This document shows, in pieces, positions 36,818 through 46,207 of a stretch of DNA of 64,000 nt; the first letter of the stretch is position 1, and every line of letters begins with the position of its first letter. Origin of the DNA: Hyphococcus lacteus (lineage in GTDB: Bacteria > Pseudomonadota > Alphaproteobacteria > Caulobacterales > Parvularculaceae); contig NZ_JBEHZE010000001.1 in the NCBI RefSeq assembly GCF_041058985.1, positions 1,302,001-1,366,000 of the forward strand. Direction: 5' to 3'. Both the position numbers and the translations under genes were made by a program. The notes beneath the pieces were generated by a model. It saw nothing but the letters and a program-made list of their open reading frames with translations. It did no database searches and was not told the DNA's origin.

Positions 36818-38087
36818 ACGAAAAACGCGTTCTAAAAAAACTGCGCCAGAACGACACGCGACCGTCATGATTGAAAAACTTGGTGCGCGCGGCGATGGAC
36901 TGGCCATGGTGGATGGAAAACCCATATATATTCCGTACACTGTGCCGAACGACAAAGTCGAAATTAGCTTTCGCGGAGAGCGGGGGACGGTCCGTAGTAT
37001 TTTGAACGCGGGGCCTGACCGTGTCACAGCGCCATGTAACTATTACGGAACGTGCGGTGGCTGCCTGATGCAGCACGTCAGTGAACAATTATATATGGGG
37101 TGGAAACGGGATATTGTGGTGTCGGCTCTGCGCCGAGAAGGTTTCGATGAAGATGTCATTGTGCCATTACAGCACTGCACTCCCGCTTCGAGGCGTCGGG
37201 CGCAATTCGCGATCAGAAAAACAAAAGATACTGTTTTGTTTGGGTTTAATGAGCGTGGTTCATCGGCGCTGACAGAAATTTCCGAATGTATTGTTCTGGC
37301 ACCCGAACTTGATGCGGCTATCCACGGGCTAAAGGCCATAGCGACAGCGACGCCGTCGCAATGGCGAAAATTCGATATGATGGCTACGCTTTGTGATAAT
37401 GGAATTGACGTTTCGATTACCGGTGGGGATGCAGACGAGGACGATCTTGGCGCGTCTTTGGCAACGTTGGTGGAGGTTGCGCGCGAAAACAATTTCATTC
37501 GTCTTTCGATTGATGATGCGCCCGTGGTTGTATTTTCAGAACCGGTTGTACGTTTTGGGGCGGTAGACGTTTCGATACCGCCCGGCGTATTTCTTCAGGC
37601 CAGTCGCGAAGGAGAGCAACGATTGATTGACCTTGTTGTTCCGTATTTGGCTGCGGCCAAGCGGGTCGCGGATTTGTTTTCCGGCTGCGGAACATTTTCA
37701 TTTGCCGTTGACGCGCATGTGGATGCGTTCGACATCGCAGGGCCGGCTATCGAAGCATTAGAGATTGCGGCACGGCGATCAAACCTTCGCCACCCTACAA
37801 AAGCGCATCGGCGCAATTTGTTCGACCGCCCGTTGTTACCCGCAGAGCTAAATAGCTATGGCGCAGTGATTTTTGATCCGCCCCGCGCCGGTGCACAGGC
37901 GCAGTCGGCACAGCTCGCAAAGAGCAATGTGCCCATAATTATTGGGGTTTCGTGCAATCCAACGAGTTTTGCGCGCGATGCAGCGATTTTGCGTGAGGGC
38001 GGCTACGAGCTGTCGCATGTGACGCCCGTTGACCAATTCGTCTATGCTGCCCATGTTGAACTGGTTGGGGTTTTTCGAAAAGGCTGA
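36795..38087 (+). CDS. TrmA/RumA-family RNA (uracil-5-)-methyltransferase
   Basis: SAM-dependent m5U methyltransferase, about 430 residues. A TRAM-like segment (TVMIEKLGARGDGLA) comes first, then an Fe-S cluster motif with CGGC preceded by another Cys. The Rossmann domain follows (ADLFSGCGTFSFA, FDPPRAGA), with the catalytic Cys in VSCNPTSFARD. Target is probably 23S rRNA as for RlmD/RlmC, but the position cannot be assigned. The TTG at 36795 has AAGGAA seven bases upstream inside tlyA and gives the expected N-terminus; an open frame continues to ATG at 36741. Confidence 0.9.
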   Translation: MAQRNRNRRKTRSKKTAPERHATVMIEKLGARGDGLAMVDGKPIYIPYTVPNDKVEISFRGERGTVRSILNAGPDRVTAPCNYYGTCGGCLMQHVSEQLYMGWKRDIVVSALRREGFDEDVIVPLQHCTPASRRRAQFAIRKTKDTVLFGFNERGSSALTEISECIVLAPELDAAIHGLKAIATATPSQWRKFDMMATLCDNGIDVSITGGDADEDDLGASLATLVEVARENNFIRLSIDDAPVVVFSEPVVRFGAVDVSIPPGVFLQASREGEQRLIDLVVPYLAAAKRVADLFSGCGTFSFAVDAHVDAFDIAGPAIEALEIAARRSNLRHPTKAHRRNLFDRPLLPAELNSYGAVIFDPPRAGAQAQSAQLAKSNVPIIIGVSCNPTSFARDAAILREGGYELSHVTPVDQFVYAAHVELVGVFRKG

Positions 38088-38090
38088 CCC

Positions 38091-39164
38091 ATGGCTCCGT
38101 TAAATACGATGATTGCGAATGGCGCGAAGCGAGCGGCATATGGTGCTTCGCAGGCCGCAAGGGTATTATGGTACACTGGGCATTATGCCTATGGTCGGCG
38201 TCTTATGGGGCCGCTGACCGAACCCGGAGAAGCACCCTATGCGGAAGAATTTGGGCCGCTTGATCGAGATCGACTAAAATCATCATTCAAAGAATTATTC
38301 CATCGCGATTGGAAAAATATCGAAGCGGGCGAATATAAATTGCCGAAAGAATCGCGGCGAATGCCGTCGTTTCGGCGTATGTTGCGTGAGAGTCGGGATT
38401 ATTTAAGTGATGCACAAAACGTTGCACGTCGAAAGCATACGCGTGGTCATTCTGAGGTCCTGACAGAGGCCCAGCGAGCGAAATATCCGCGTTATTATCT
38501 CCAAAATTTTCACTATCAGACAGATGGTTGGCTGACGGAGAGTTCCGCCGAGCGCTATGATATGCAGGTTGAAACATTATTTACGGGGTCCGCCGACGCG
38601 ATGCGACGCCAGGCATTGCCGAGGATACGGCATGCGCTTTCTGGGCGTGATATGACGGACGCAAGTTTGTTGGACATCGGATGTGGGGTTGGTCGATTTC
38701 TGGAGAGCGTCAAGGATAACTGGCCGGTGTTGCCGGTAACGGCACTTGATCTGTCTCCTGCTTATCTAACTAAGGCCCAGACCCGCCTTGGCCGATTTCG
38801 TGATGTGACATTTGTTCAAGGGAAAGCCGAGGATACGCAATTAGCCGCGCAATCATATGATGTGATTACTGCTGTATATTTGTTTCATGAGCTACCGCCA
38901 GCCATTCGCCAAGACGTAGTTGCCGAATGCGCGCGGTTATTAAAGCCCGGCGGAAAAATGATTATTGTCGATACCATTCAGTATGGCGATGAGTCGGGTT
39001 TTGATATTCTGCTAGAAAACTTCCCACGCGGATTTCATGAACCTTATTATGATAGCTATTGCCGGACTGATCTTTCTGCGTTGATGGATGCGGAAGGCCT
39101 GACAAAGATAGACGAGACCGTGGCGTTTCTCTCCAAGATTTCAATGTTTGAAAAACTCGTTTAG
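38091..39164 (+). CDS. Class I SAM-dependent methyltransferase
   Basis: A 357-residue protein with about 180 residues of unknown N-terminal sequence and then a methyltransferase domain of UbiE type. SAM motif I is LDIGCGVGRFLE, followed by TALDLSPAYLTKA and the post-I region ELPPAIRQDV, then LLKPGGKMIIVD. The substrate is unknown. AAGG seven bases before the ATG and a three-base gap from the preceding RNA methyltransferase suggest co-transcription. Its stop overlaps that of the next reverse-strand gene by four bases. Confidence 0.88.
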   Translation: MAPLNTMIANGAKRAAYGASQAARVLWYTGHYAYGRRLMGPLTEPGEAPYAEEFGPLDRDRLKSSFKELFHRDWKNIEAGEYKLPKESRRMPSFRRMLRESRDYLSDAQNVARRKHTRGHSEVLTEAQRAKYPRYYLQNFHYQTDGWLTESSAERYDMQVETLFTGSADAMRRQALPRIRHALSGRDMTDASLLDIGCGVGRFLESVKDNWPVLPVTALDLSPAYLTKAQTRLGRFRDVTFVQGKAEDTQLAAQSYDVITAVYLFHELPPAIRQDVVAECARLLKPGGKMIIVDTIQYGDESGFDILLENFPRGFHEPYYDSYCRTDLSALMDAEGLTKIDETVAFLSKISMFEKLV

Positions 39165-40126
39165 TTGGGTTTTTCCACGAAAGATTGTTGCAGGAACTTT
39201 TCGATATCAGCGGCGGTTTTTGCGGGTGCTTCTTCCATCGGTAAGTGCCCGATGCCGTCATAGACAACGGCTTCGGCGTGGGGGAGTCGTTCTTGGAAGC
39301 TTTTAACAGCGCTCACATAAATCAACTGGTCGTCTTCGCCCCAAATAAGCAAGATCGGCATGGTGAGTTCATGAATTTCATCTGCGTAATGTGTTTCCCT
39401 GTCCGCTAATGCCCTCAGGGCTGCCGCCCGCCGGTTACCGGGCAGGCGCAGTAACTCCCAGTAGCGATCAACCATTTCATCGGTGATGATTGATTTCACT
39501 GAAACAGTTTCCATCGCTGATTTTTTCACGAGGCTTCGTGGGGTGTATTGTTGCATTAGGAACCGGCCAATTGGTGTGCCAAGCAATTTGAAACCGATAT
39601 TCAGTGGCGGATTTTCTTCGCCTTCGCGTAACGGCATGCCAGATGCATCAAGCAGGATAAGCGCGCTTACTTTGTCGGGATTGGCGAGGGCGTAACGCCA
39701 CGAAACCCAACCGCCCATGGAATTGCCGCCCAAAACGAATTGGTCAAGGTCAAGTGTCTCGACCAATAGGTCGAGCGCATCAGCCATGCCAGAAAATTGA
39801 TAGTCATCATCCGGATGCGGACCGGTCAAGCCATGTCCCGGTTGGGTATAGGTGATGACGCGATATTCATCACCCAGCAGCGCCACAAGTGGTTCCCAAT
39901 TATGAAGTGACGCTGATGTACCGTGGACCAAAACAATCGGGATGCCATCGGGGTTGCCTTGGTCGTGATAATGTACCCGTAGCCCTGCGCCATTATCGGC
40001 GAATTGCGATTCGGCATTGGTGTATTTTTCGGCCATCGCAAGCGGGTCGGTATCCGGTGTGCGTAATAAAACCAAAACCCCAAAAATGGCGACGATGGGC
40101 AGAACAAATAGCGCGAATTTTCTCAT
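39161..40126 (-). CDS. Membrane-anchored alpha/beta hydrolase
   Basis: A 321-residue hydrolase with an N-terminal hydrophobic segment (residues 4-21) that is a signal anchor or uncleaved signal peptide, so it is periplasmic or membrane-bound. Motifs are HGTSAS (oxyanion), GGNSMGG with the nucleophilic Ser, and a late GHLPMEEAP with the His. It resembles lactonase/esterase-type hydrolases; substrate unknown. It sits 43 bases downstream of aroC on the same strand. Confidence 0.88.
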   Translation of the reverse strand: MRKFALFVLPIVAIFGVLVLLRTPDTDPLAMAEKYTNAESQFADNGAGLRVHYHDQGNPDGIPIVLVHGTSASLHNWEPLVALLGDEYRVITYTQPGHGLTGPHPDDDYQFSGMADALDLLVETLDLDQFVLGGNSMGGWVSWRYALANPDKVSALILLDASGMPLREGEENPPLNIGFKLLGTPIGRFLMQQYTPRSLVKKSAMETVSVKSIITDEMVDRYWELLRLPGNRRAAALRALADRETHYADEIHELTMPILLIWGEDDQLIYVSAVKSFQERLPHAEAVVYDGIGHLPMEEAPAKTAADIEKFLQQSFVEKPN

Positions 40127-40169
40127 GCGCGGATCGTAGCCGCTATATTATGTGTTGGGAACGAATTTC

Positions 40170-41273
40170 TCAGCGCCCACACTGCGCGCGGTGGAGGAGG
40201 GCGTGATCGGCCAGCACCAGCGCCATCATCGCTGCGCCAACGGGAACGCCGCGAATACCGACACATGGGTCATGACGGCCCTTGGTTTGAACGGTTGTTT
40301 CTTCGCCTTGTGAGGTAATTGTATCGCGCGGTGTAAGGATTGATGACGTCGGCTTTACGGCGAAACGGACGACAATATCTTGACCGCTTGAAATACCGCC
40401 CAAAATACCGCCTGCTTTGTTTGACTGAAAATCGGGTGCGCCGCTCCGCATACGAATTTCATCTGCGTTTTCTTCACCGGAAAGTGCTGCGGCGTCGAAC
40501 CCGGCACCAATCTCAACGCCCTTTACGGCATTGATTGACATCATCGCGCTGGCAAGATCTGCGTCCAGTTTTGAATAAACCGGCGCGCCAAGGCCCGCCG
40601 GAACGCCGGCGGCAACGACTTCGATCACCGCCCCCATAGAGGAGCCGGATTTCCGCGCCGCATCGAGCTGTTCGGCCCAGCGGGTGGCCGCTTTTGCGTC
40701 GGGACACCAGAACGGATTGTTATCGACTTCCATCCAATCGAAATTGTTGCGGTCAATTTTGTCAGCGCCCATTTGCACCATACAGGCACGGATATTGACT
40801 GGCGCATCGAGGACTGCGGCGAGAGCTTTTTCGGCGACCACGCCGGCGGCGACACGCGCGGCCGTTTCTCGGGCCGATGATCGACCGCCGCCGCGGTAAT
40901 CGCGAAAGCCATATTTCGCGTCATAGGTGAAATCAGCGTGGCCGGGACGGTATTTGTCACGGATCTCGGAATAGTCCTTTGACCGTTGATCCATATTTTC
41001 GATCATCAGGCTAATTGGTGTTCCGGTCGTGCGCGGGCCGTCGGTTCGGTCGTCTTCAAATACGCCCGACAGAATTTTGACGGCGTCCGGTTCTTTGCGT
41101 TGTGTCACAAATTTTGAGGTGCCGGGTTTGCGCTTATCGAGGGCTTCTTGAATATCCTCCGCCCGCAACAGCAGGCCCGGTGGGCATCCATCAATGACGA
41201 CCCCGAGAGCAGGTCCGTGTGATTCGCCCCATGTTGTGAAGCGAAATGCTTTGCCAAAACTGTTGAAAGACAT
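40170..41273 (-). CDS. aroC: Chorismate synthase
   Basis: Converts 5-enolpyruvylshikimate-3-phosphate to chorismate using reduced FMN, the last shikimate step. The 367-residue protein has the three family signatures: GESHGPALGVVIDGCPPG, RPGHAD with the following GRSSARETAARVAAG, and RHDPCVGIRGVPV. Length is standard. It is divergent from pdxH, with a 103-base gap between the starts. Confidence 0.97.
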   Translation of the reverse strand: MSFNSFGKAFRFTTWGESHGPALGVVIDGCPPGLLLRAEDIQEALDKRKPGTSKFVTQRKEPDAVKILSGVFEDDRTDGPRTTGTPISLMIENMDQRSKDYSEIRDKYRPGHADFTYDAKYGFRDYRGGGRSSARETAARVAAGVVAEKALAAVLDAPVNIRACMVQMGADKIDRNNFDWMEVDNNPFWCPDAKAATRWAEQLDAARKSGSSMGAVIEVVAAGVPAGLGAPVYSKLDADLASAMMSINAVKGVEIGAGFDAAALSGEENADEIRMRSGAPDFQSNKAGGILGGISSGQDIVVRFAVKPTSSILTPRDTITSQGEETTVQTKGRHDPCVGIRGVPVGAAMMALVLADHALLHRAQCGR

Positions 41274-41376
41274 GCTTGATCCGTATTATGCCGTGGCCCT
41301 TGATGGGCGAGTTATAGCCCTAAAGGCATTTTCTTCATAATTCCCTCTCTTATCGGGAGCGGCAAAGGAACCGTCA

Positions 41377-42033
41377 ATGTCCGATCTTATTCCGCCAAGC
41401 CCGTCAACCGAAGCCTATAGCGCCGAAGCGGACCAAGGTGACGTCTTCTCGATCAGCGATCCCACGGCATTATTCGCGGAATGGCTGGGCTTGGCGCGCG
41501 AAAACGAGATGAACGACCCTAACGCAATGGCGCTGGCCACGGTGGATAAGTCAGGTATGCCAGATGTGCGCATGGTTCTGCTCAAAGATTTTGACGCATG
41601 TGGGTTAACTTTTTTTACCAATACGGAAAGTGCGAAGGGTGAGCAGCTTGCGGCAACGCCGAATGCGGCAATTTGCTTTCATTGGAAATCGATTCGTCGG
41701 CAGGTTCGTTTTCGCGGCACCGTTTCTCCAGTAACAAAAGTCGAGGCCGATAGCTATTTTGCAAAACGCGCGCGTGGCGCACAGCTTGGGGCACATGCAT
41801 CTGCGCAATCTCGCATATTAGAAGAACCGAAACGGCTGAAGCGTGATATTGATAAGCTTGATAATGAACTCAAGGGCCGCGACGTGCCGCGCCCGGAGCA
41901 TTGGTCTGGTTACAGATTGTTACCACTAGAGATTGAATTTTGGGTCAATCGCCCGTTCCGGTTACATGACCGGCTTCGCTACATTCGGCCTGACGGGAAA
42001 AGCGACTGGAAAACTGAGCGCCTATATCCGTAG
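41377..42033 (+). CDS. pdxH: Pyridoxamine/pyridoxine 5'-phosphate oxidase
   Basis: FMN-dependent oxidation of PNP or PMP to pyridoxal 5'-phosphate. The 218-residue protein has the characteristic DVRMVLLKDFDACGLTFFTN and VRFRGTV segments and ends with the C-terminal family signature of the LHDRLRY type. AAGGA precedes the start. It would supply PLP, including for the aminotransferase domain in the cluster, though nothing links the two specifically. Confidence 0.95.
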   Translation: MSDLIPPSPSTEAYSAEADQGDVFSISDPTALFAEWLGLARENEMNDPNAMALATVDKSGMPDVRMVLLKDFDACGLTFFTNTESAKGEQLAATPNAAICFHWKSIRRQVRFRGTVSPVTKVEADSYFAKRARGAQLGAHASAQSRILEEPKRLKRDIDKLDNELKGRDVPRPEHWSGYRLLPLEIEFWVNRPFRLHDRLRYIRPDGKSDWKTERLYP

Positions 42034-42106
42034 TGTAATTTGCGAAGCTTACAGTTTTTTGTGTAGGGTTTCGTGGTTTGCGAATGTCTTAGGGAAGGAA
42101 TTATTG

Positions 42107-42445
42107 ATGATGAAAACAATTTTAGGGGCTGTCGCGGCGTTTGTGTTGACCAGCGGTGTGGCTATGGCCGATGATTGTGTGCTTGAGGCTGAAGCGCCTG
42201 CGATGCCCGATCCGAAAACTGCCACTGCCGAAGAACGCGCGGCGACCATCGCAGCGATCAAAGAATATCAAGCCGTTCTTGGTGAATATCGCGAATGTGT
42301 CACGATGATTTCAGACAATGAAGAACTTGAAATTGATGTTCGCAAGCAAGCGCTAAAAGACTACAACGCGACCGTTGAATCAGAAACTAAAGTTGTCAAA
42401 GAGTGGCAGAAATTTAGCAAAGCCTACGACAAGGCGAATAAATAG
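42107..42445 (+). CDS. Small secreted protein of unknown function
   Basis: A 112-residue protein with a clear signal peptide (MMKTILGAVAAFVLTSGVAMA) and a predicted helical mature part rich in Glu, Lys and Ala. Two Cys near residues 26 and 66 could form a disulfide in the periplasm. AGGGAAGGAA lies six bases upstream of the ATG pair. The family is not recognised. It lies 73 bases after pdxH and is convergent with the MBL-fold gene. Confidence 0.78.
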   Translation: MMKTILGAVAAFVLTSGVAMADDCVLEAEAPAMPDPKTATAEERAATIAAIKEYQAVLGEYRECVTMISDNEELEIDVRKQALKDYNATVESETKVVKEWQKFSKAYDKANK

Positions 42446-42447
42446 TA

Positions 42448-43356
42448 TTATTGCGCGGCGGGTCGGTATTCCGATTTCATACCCGGCTCGCCGTCGCACT
42501 CTATTGTGCCGATCCGCTCGAGTCGGATCAAATGTGCAAGGACATTTAGCGCCGCCGCGCCATGCAAGCGCTTGTCAACGTCCGCATACATAGCAGAGAC
42601 AATTTCTTTAATCCCGGTACGACCTTTTTTGATTTGATCAATAATTTGCGCATCGCGCATAAGGCGGTGCGTTCTGACGGCGCGGACAAAGCGCTGCGGC
42701 GTTTCGATCGGTGCACCATGGGTCGGGAAATATATTTCGTCGTCGCGCTCCAGCAAAACCGATAAGCTATCAAGATAGGCGGTCATGTCGCCATCGGGCG
42801 GTGCAACAACAGTTGTGGCCCAGCCCATTATGTGGTCGCCGGTGAAAAGCGCTTTCTGGGCGGGCATGGAAAAGCACAAATGGTTCGATAAATGGCCGGG
42901 TGTATGGATGACCTCAAGCGTCCAATCACGGCCGGTCAGGACCGCCCCATGAGCAATCAACTCGTCGGGCGCGTAATCATAATCAGCGCCTTCATCGAGT
43001 GCCGGCGCGTCGATTTTAGCGTCTCGTACCGGATGTGCGCTAAAGCCATAAATAGGTGCACCGGTCGCATCAGCGAATTTACGCGCAAGACCACAATGAT
43101 CGCAGTGCGTGTGGGTCACGAGAATATGAGTGACCGTTTCACCGGAAAGAACCTCCAACAATGCCGCCAGATGCGCTTCGTCGTCGGGGCCAGGGTCAAT
43201 GACAGCAACCTCGCCGGTGCCGATGATATAAGTCCCGCTACCAGTATAAGTAAAAGGGCCAGGATTGTCTGCAATCACCCGCCGGACGCCCGGACGCACG
43301 AGGTCAGGCACACCGGGGGTGAAGTGGATATCTTTTACAAAGGGAATTGCGGCCAA
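42448..43356 (-). CDS. MBL-fold metallo-hydrolase (LACTB2-like)
   Basis: A 302-residue metallo-beta-lactamase-fold protein with the Zn-binding motif HTHCDH at residues 82-87 and later His residues in HTPGHLSNH and PTHGAP. The C-terminal winged-helix-like extension (RLHGAAALNVLAHLIRLER) is typical of the LACTB2/glyoxalase-II-like subgroup. Start codon is TTG, with GAAGG nine bases before it and lying inside the upstream ATP-grasp-like gene's end, so the two are translationally coupled. Substrate unknown. Confidence 0.88.
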   Translation of the reverse strand: MAAIPFVKDIHFTPGVPDLVRPGVRRVIADNPGPFTYTGSGTYIIGTGEVAVIDPGPDDEAHLAALLEVLSGETVTHILVTHTHCDHCGLARKFADATGAPIYGFSAHPVRDAKIDAPALDEGADYDYAPDELIAHGAVLTGRDWTLEVIHTPGHLSNHLCFSMPAQKALFTGDHIMGWATTVVAPPDGDMTAYLDSLSVLLERDDEIYFPTHGAPIETPQRFVRAVRTHRLMRDAQIIDQIKKGRTGIKEIVSAMYADVDKRLHGAAALNVLAHLIRLERIGTIECDGEPGMKSEYRPAAQ

Positions 43357-43357
43357 T

Positions 43358-44296
43358 TTATTCTGCCTTCAATTTTTCATCGACCATAGCGGCAAAGGCT
43401 TTGGCCAAGCCGCGCATCGCCGTTAGTTTGTCTTGGGCACGCATGGCCGATGGGGGACCCATATCAGTTTTGTTGGCATCGACGATATAAATACGGCCAT
43501 CATTGCGATTGCGCAAAACGTCTAAGCCACCAAAATCGAGCCGCATTGATTGAGCGAAAGCGGCAATTTTTTCACACTCGTCTGTAGAGAGCATTACCTC
43601 AATCGGCGCGAGATCAACACGATGGTTATCATTGGTAAAACGTAATTCGCACGTTCTACGTTTTAAGAAAACATATGGGGTCGTTTTACCGCCAACGATT
43701 GGTGTACGAATGTCTATGTGCTCAATACCATCAAATGTGTTTTCAATGACTTGTTGATATACGTGGCCCGGTTTCGGGGTCGCGATGGGACATTCAATTT
43801 TTTTGCCGTCATGCTTACCATTGGCTTCGGACTTTTCGACGGCTGTGCCGACAAAGGTCGTGGGATCAATCGTCAAGCTATATCCAAAGATTTCTTCAAA
43901 AGTCCGGGCCACGACGCTTTTGCGGATATCAAAGCAACCGATATTCAATGTTGGTTTTTGGGACGGTGCCCGGCGCGGTGCAGTTAAAAATTCGCGATCT
44001 TCAAAATAGAAATGTATGTCCGCCTCAGCGGGGTCATCGACGATCTTGACGTCGGCTAATTGGCAAACGGGCCATATGGCATAATAGGATCGTGGTTTTT
44101 TTGGAAAGAACGAAATCCGCGCGCGTGGTTCGCGTCCGCGCATTTTTCGTGTTGCGCGGACAGCGTTTATTACCCACACAAAACTCGCCATTCGCCATGC
44201 GTCTAATGCAAAGTCGCGGTTCAACGGAATTTGCGCCCCGGTTTCGGTCGCAACCAGCTGATTATTGTTAATTTTGAAATCGCCAAAAATAGACAT
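43358..44296 (-). CDS. Possible ATP-grasp-like protein of unknown function
   Basis: A 312-residue cytosolic protein, not firmly recognised. The C-terminal part has MRLDFGGLDVLRNRNDGR followed by IYIVDANKTDMGPPS, which looks like the end of an ATP-grasp domain (acidic residue, short strand, then Asp-Ala-Asn where many have Glu-x-Asn). The middle has VYQQVIENTFDG and VFLKRRTCELRF. GGAGA precedes the ATG at 44296. It is coupled to the MBL-fold gene. If the fold is right it would ligate a carboxylate to an amine or thiol, but no substrate can be given. Confidence 0.7.
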   Translation of the reverse strand: MSIFGDFKINNNQLVATETGAQIPLNRDFALDAWRMASFVWVINAVRATRKMRGREPRARISFFPKKPRSYYAIWPVCQLADVKIVDDPAEADIHFYFEDREFLTAPRRAPSQKPTLNIGCFDIRKSVVARTFEEIFGYSLTIDPTTFVGTAVEKSEANGKHDGKKIECPIATPKPGHVYQQVIENTFDGIEHIDIRTPIVGGKTTPYVFLKRRTCELRFTNDNHRVDLAPIEVMLSTDECEKIAAFAQSMRLDFGGLDVLRNRNDGRIYIVDANKTDMGPPSAMRAQDKLTAMRGLAKAFAAMVDEKLKAE

Positions 44297-44429
44297 GGGG
44301 TCTCCGCCGGCCCGTTCGCCGTATCGCAATCAACATGGCTTTTCTGCTCAAGACAAGGAAATAAAGCTTTGGTGAGGCTCTAAATTGTGATGAGTCGATA
44401 GTCGGCGCGGATATTGCGACGAGCCGCGC

Positions 44430-44780
44430 ATGTGTACCGAAGCAAAACATTTTAACCGCCGCGCCGTTATATTTTTCACGGTTATCTTAACCTTGGCGCT
44501 CTATATCGCACCTGCGTTTGCCGGCACGGCGGGCAGTATTTCTATGGGTGACAGCACCGGCGGCATAACCGACCGCGCCTATGTGGCGGCACCGCCGAAT
44601 TATCTATATGTGGTCGAAAAAGAGCGCGGTAGCTTTCTCGATTGCGGCGAAGGTCAAGATGGTCGTGCAACCGATGCTGATGGGCGCGACATGGCGGTCC
44701 TTCGGTGTGGGGTTACGCTGACCGAAACGATTGTCATTCCTGCGGCAGCATCAAGTGCACGGATCATCATTCATTATTGA
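44430..44780 (+). CDS. Small secreted protein of unknown function
   Basis: A 116-residue protein with a signal peptide of about 31 residues ending in PAFA-G. The mature part carries two Cys (near residues 71 and 88) and a Gly-rich start (GTAGSISMGDSTGG), suggesting a small disulfide-bonded periplasmic or surface protein. It is not recognised. The upstream region has no clear ribosome site. It is convergent with the next gene across five bases. Confidence 0.65.
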   Translation: MCTEAKHFNRRAVIFFTVILTLALYIAPAFAGTAGSISMGDSTGGITDRAYVAAPPNYLYVVEKERGSFLDCGEGQDGRATDADGRDMAVLRCGVTLTETIVIPAAASSARIIIHY

Positions 44781-44785
44781 GCTCA

Positions 44786-45157
44786 TCAGCGAGTAGTCAA
44801 ACAGCTATCGGTCTCTAATAGGTCGTCTTCGATGACCCTGACAGAAACAGAATACTTTTTGCCATAGTCAAAAGTGATGCCGCATTTGTCTTCTGTGGTT
44901 TCGTGCCATACCCGAGTGCGCCCAATGATGGTTGGGTCGTTGGATGATTTCACATCAAAAATTGTCGCCATTCGATCATTGGTGTTTAGCCCACCTGGCG
45001 CGAGGGTCATCTCAGCATCGATCACATAACCCTCAAAGGTAATTGCGCCAGACTCAGCTATTTCGGGGCAAGTACACGATGGAACTTTGCGAATTTCAGG
45101 CGGGGCATATGGGTCAATGGCCTGTAGCCCGGTAAGCAACAAAACAAACAAACTCAT
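44786..45157 (-). CDS. Small secreted Cys-containing protein of unknown function
   Basis: A 123-residue protein with a short hydrophobic leader (SLFVLLLTGLQA) and four Cys in the mature part, at SCTCPE, KCGIT and SCLTT, probably two disulfides. The predicted structure is mostly beta. It starts six bases after the DUF442 gene and has no good ribosome site of its own, so it may be translated by coupling. No family recognised. Confidence 0.65.
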   Translation of the reverse strand: MSLFVLLLTGLQAIDPYAPPEIRKVPSCTCPEIAESGAITFEGYVIDAEMTLAPGGLNTNDRMATIFDVKSSNDPTIIGRTRVWHETTEDKCGITFDYGKKYSVSVRVIEDDLLETDSCLTTR

Positions 45158-45163
45158 CGTCTA

Positions 45164-45616
45164 TTATTCGTCCTCTTCAGTGCGCGCGGCGAGGCTCTCA
45201 AGTGCCTGTGCGTGCGGGCTGATGTTAAAACCGGCGGCTGCGGCCTCGGCGATGATGTCTTCGCTCGACCGGCCGTCGGTCGCCTCGCTGTAGGAACGCA
45301 GGATAACCGACCGCGTACCAGACGCACAAAAGGCCAATGCCTTTCCGTTTTTCACTTCATTTAACGCCGATTTCAAGGCCGAAATATGGCTCATGGAAAG
45401 GCCCCGCCCATCAATAGGGATATGCGCGTATTGGATATTGGCCGCTTTCGCGGCGGCTTCCATTTCGGTTGACGGCGGCTGGCCCGGCATTTCGCCATCA
45501 GGTCGGTTGCTGACGATCAAGGTAAAGCCTTGATCTGCTGCGATTGCGACATCATCAAGTGATATCTGTGGCGAGACATAATATTGGTCCGTCAGACGGA
45601 TAAACTTTTCTGGCAA
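45164..45616 (-). CDS. DUF442/TIGR01244-type phosphatase-fold protein
   Basis: A 150-residue protein with the protein-tyrosine-phosphatase-like fold of the beta-lactamase-hydrolase-like (Blh) N-terminal domain. The loop FCASGTRS holds Cys97 and Arg102 (CX4R, one residue shorter than canonical PTP). In relatives the domain is linked to sulfide or persulfide metabolism with a dioxygenase partner, which is not seen here. Start is TTG at 45616, with AGGAG seven bases upstream, so the non-ATG start is well supported. Confidence 0.85.
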   Translation of the reverse strand: MPEKFIRLTDQYYVSPQISLDDVAIAADQGFTLIVSNRPDGEMPGQPPSTEMEAAAKAANIQYAHIPIDGRGLSMSHISALKSALNEVKNGKALAFCASGTRSVILRSYSEATDGRSSEDIIAEAAAAGFNISPHAQALESLAARTEEDE

Positions 45617-45748
45617 CGGCTCACTCCTGAAGAAATACGCATGCTTGGCTCAATTCGGGTGGCTTACCCTAGGCAAACCTCAAGCACTTACATATGGTTT
45701 CGCGCGTCAGATTCAATTACGCAAGCTATGACGAGCGAGGAGCGCAAA

Positions 45749-46192
45749 ATGTCAGATAATTCTGGATCACAGCAATCAGGTTCAATTTTTCACCTTGCTA
45801 TTCCCGTTGATGACCTTGCTGCGGCGGAGGCGTTTTACGGCGACCTGTTTGGTTGTGACCGTGGGCGCCGTTCAGATCGTTGGATAGATTTCAACTTTTT
45901 CGGACATCAATTGGTGACGCATTTAGCGCCGGACGAGTGTGGGCGCGCCAGCACTGGCCCTGTTGACGGTAAGAATGTACCGGTGAAACACTTTGGTGTT
46001 GTACTCGACCCTAAGGATTGGGAGGCGCTGGCCGCTCGGCTTCAGGCAGCGGGCACTGAGTTTATCATTGAGCCAGGCATTCGGTTTAAGGGCGAGCCGG
46101 GCGAGCAAGGGACATTTTTCCTCTTGGACCCTGCGGGCAATGCCCTTGAGTTTAAATGCCTTCAGCAGATTGATCAGCTTTTTGCAGCCTAA
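45749..46192 (+). CDS. VOC-superfamily (glyoxalase/dioxygenase-like) protein
   Basis: A 147-residue paired beta-alpha-beta-beta-beta metal-binding fold. Residues near 14 (FHLAIPVDDL) and in FFLLDPAGNALEFKC at the end supply the usual His and Glu ligands. AGGAG seven bases upstream of ATG 45749 decides the start against a longer open frame. Substrate unknown. It is followed sixteen bases later by a second VOC protein on the same strand. Confidence 0.87.
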   Translation: MSDNSGSQQSGSIFHLAIPVDDLAAAEAFYGDLFGCDRGRRSDRWIDFNFFGHQLVTHLAPDECGRASTGPVDGKNVPVKHFGVVLDPKDWEALAARLQAAGTEFIIEPGIRFKGEPGEQGTFFLLDPAGNALEFKCLQQIDQLFAA

Positions 46193-46207
46193 CAATCAGG
46201 GGGTGAT

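Noticed and set aside
42892..43389. A 165-codon open frame on the plus strand
   Set aside because: It is antisense to the MBL-fold gene, which has intact Zn motifs.
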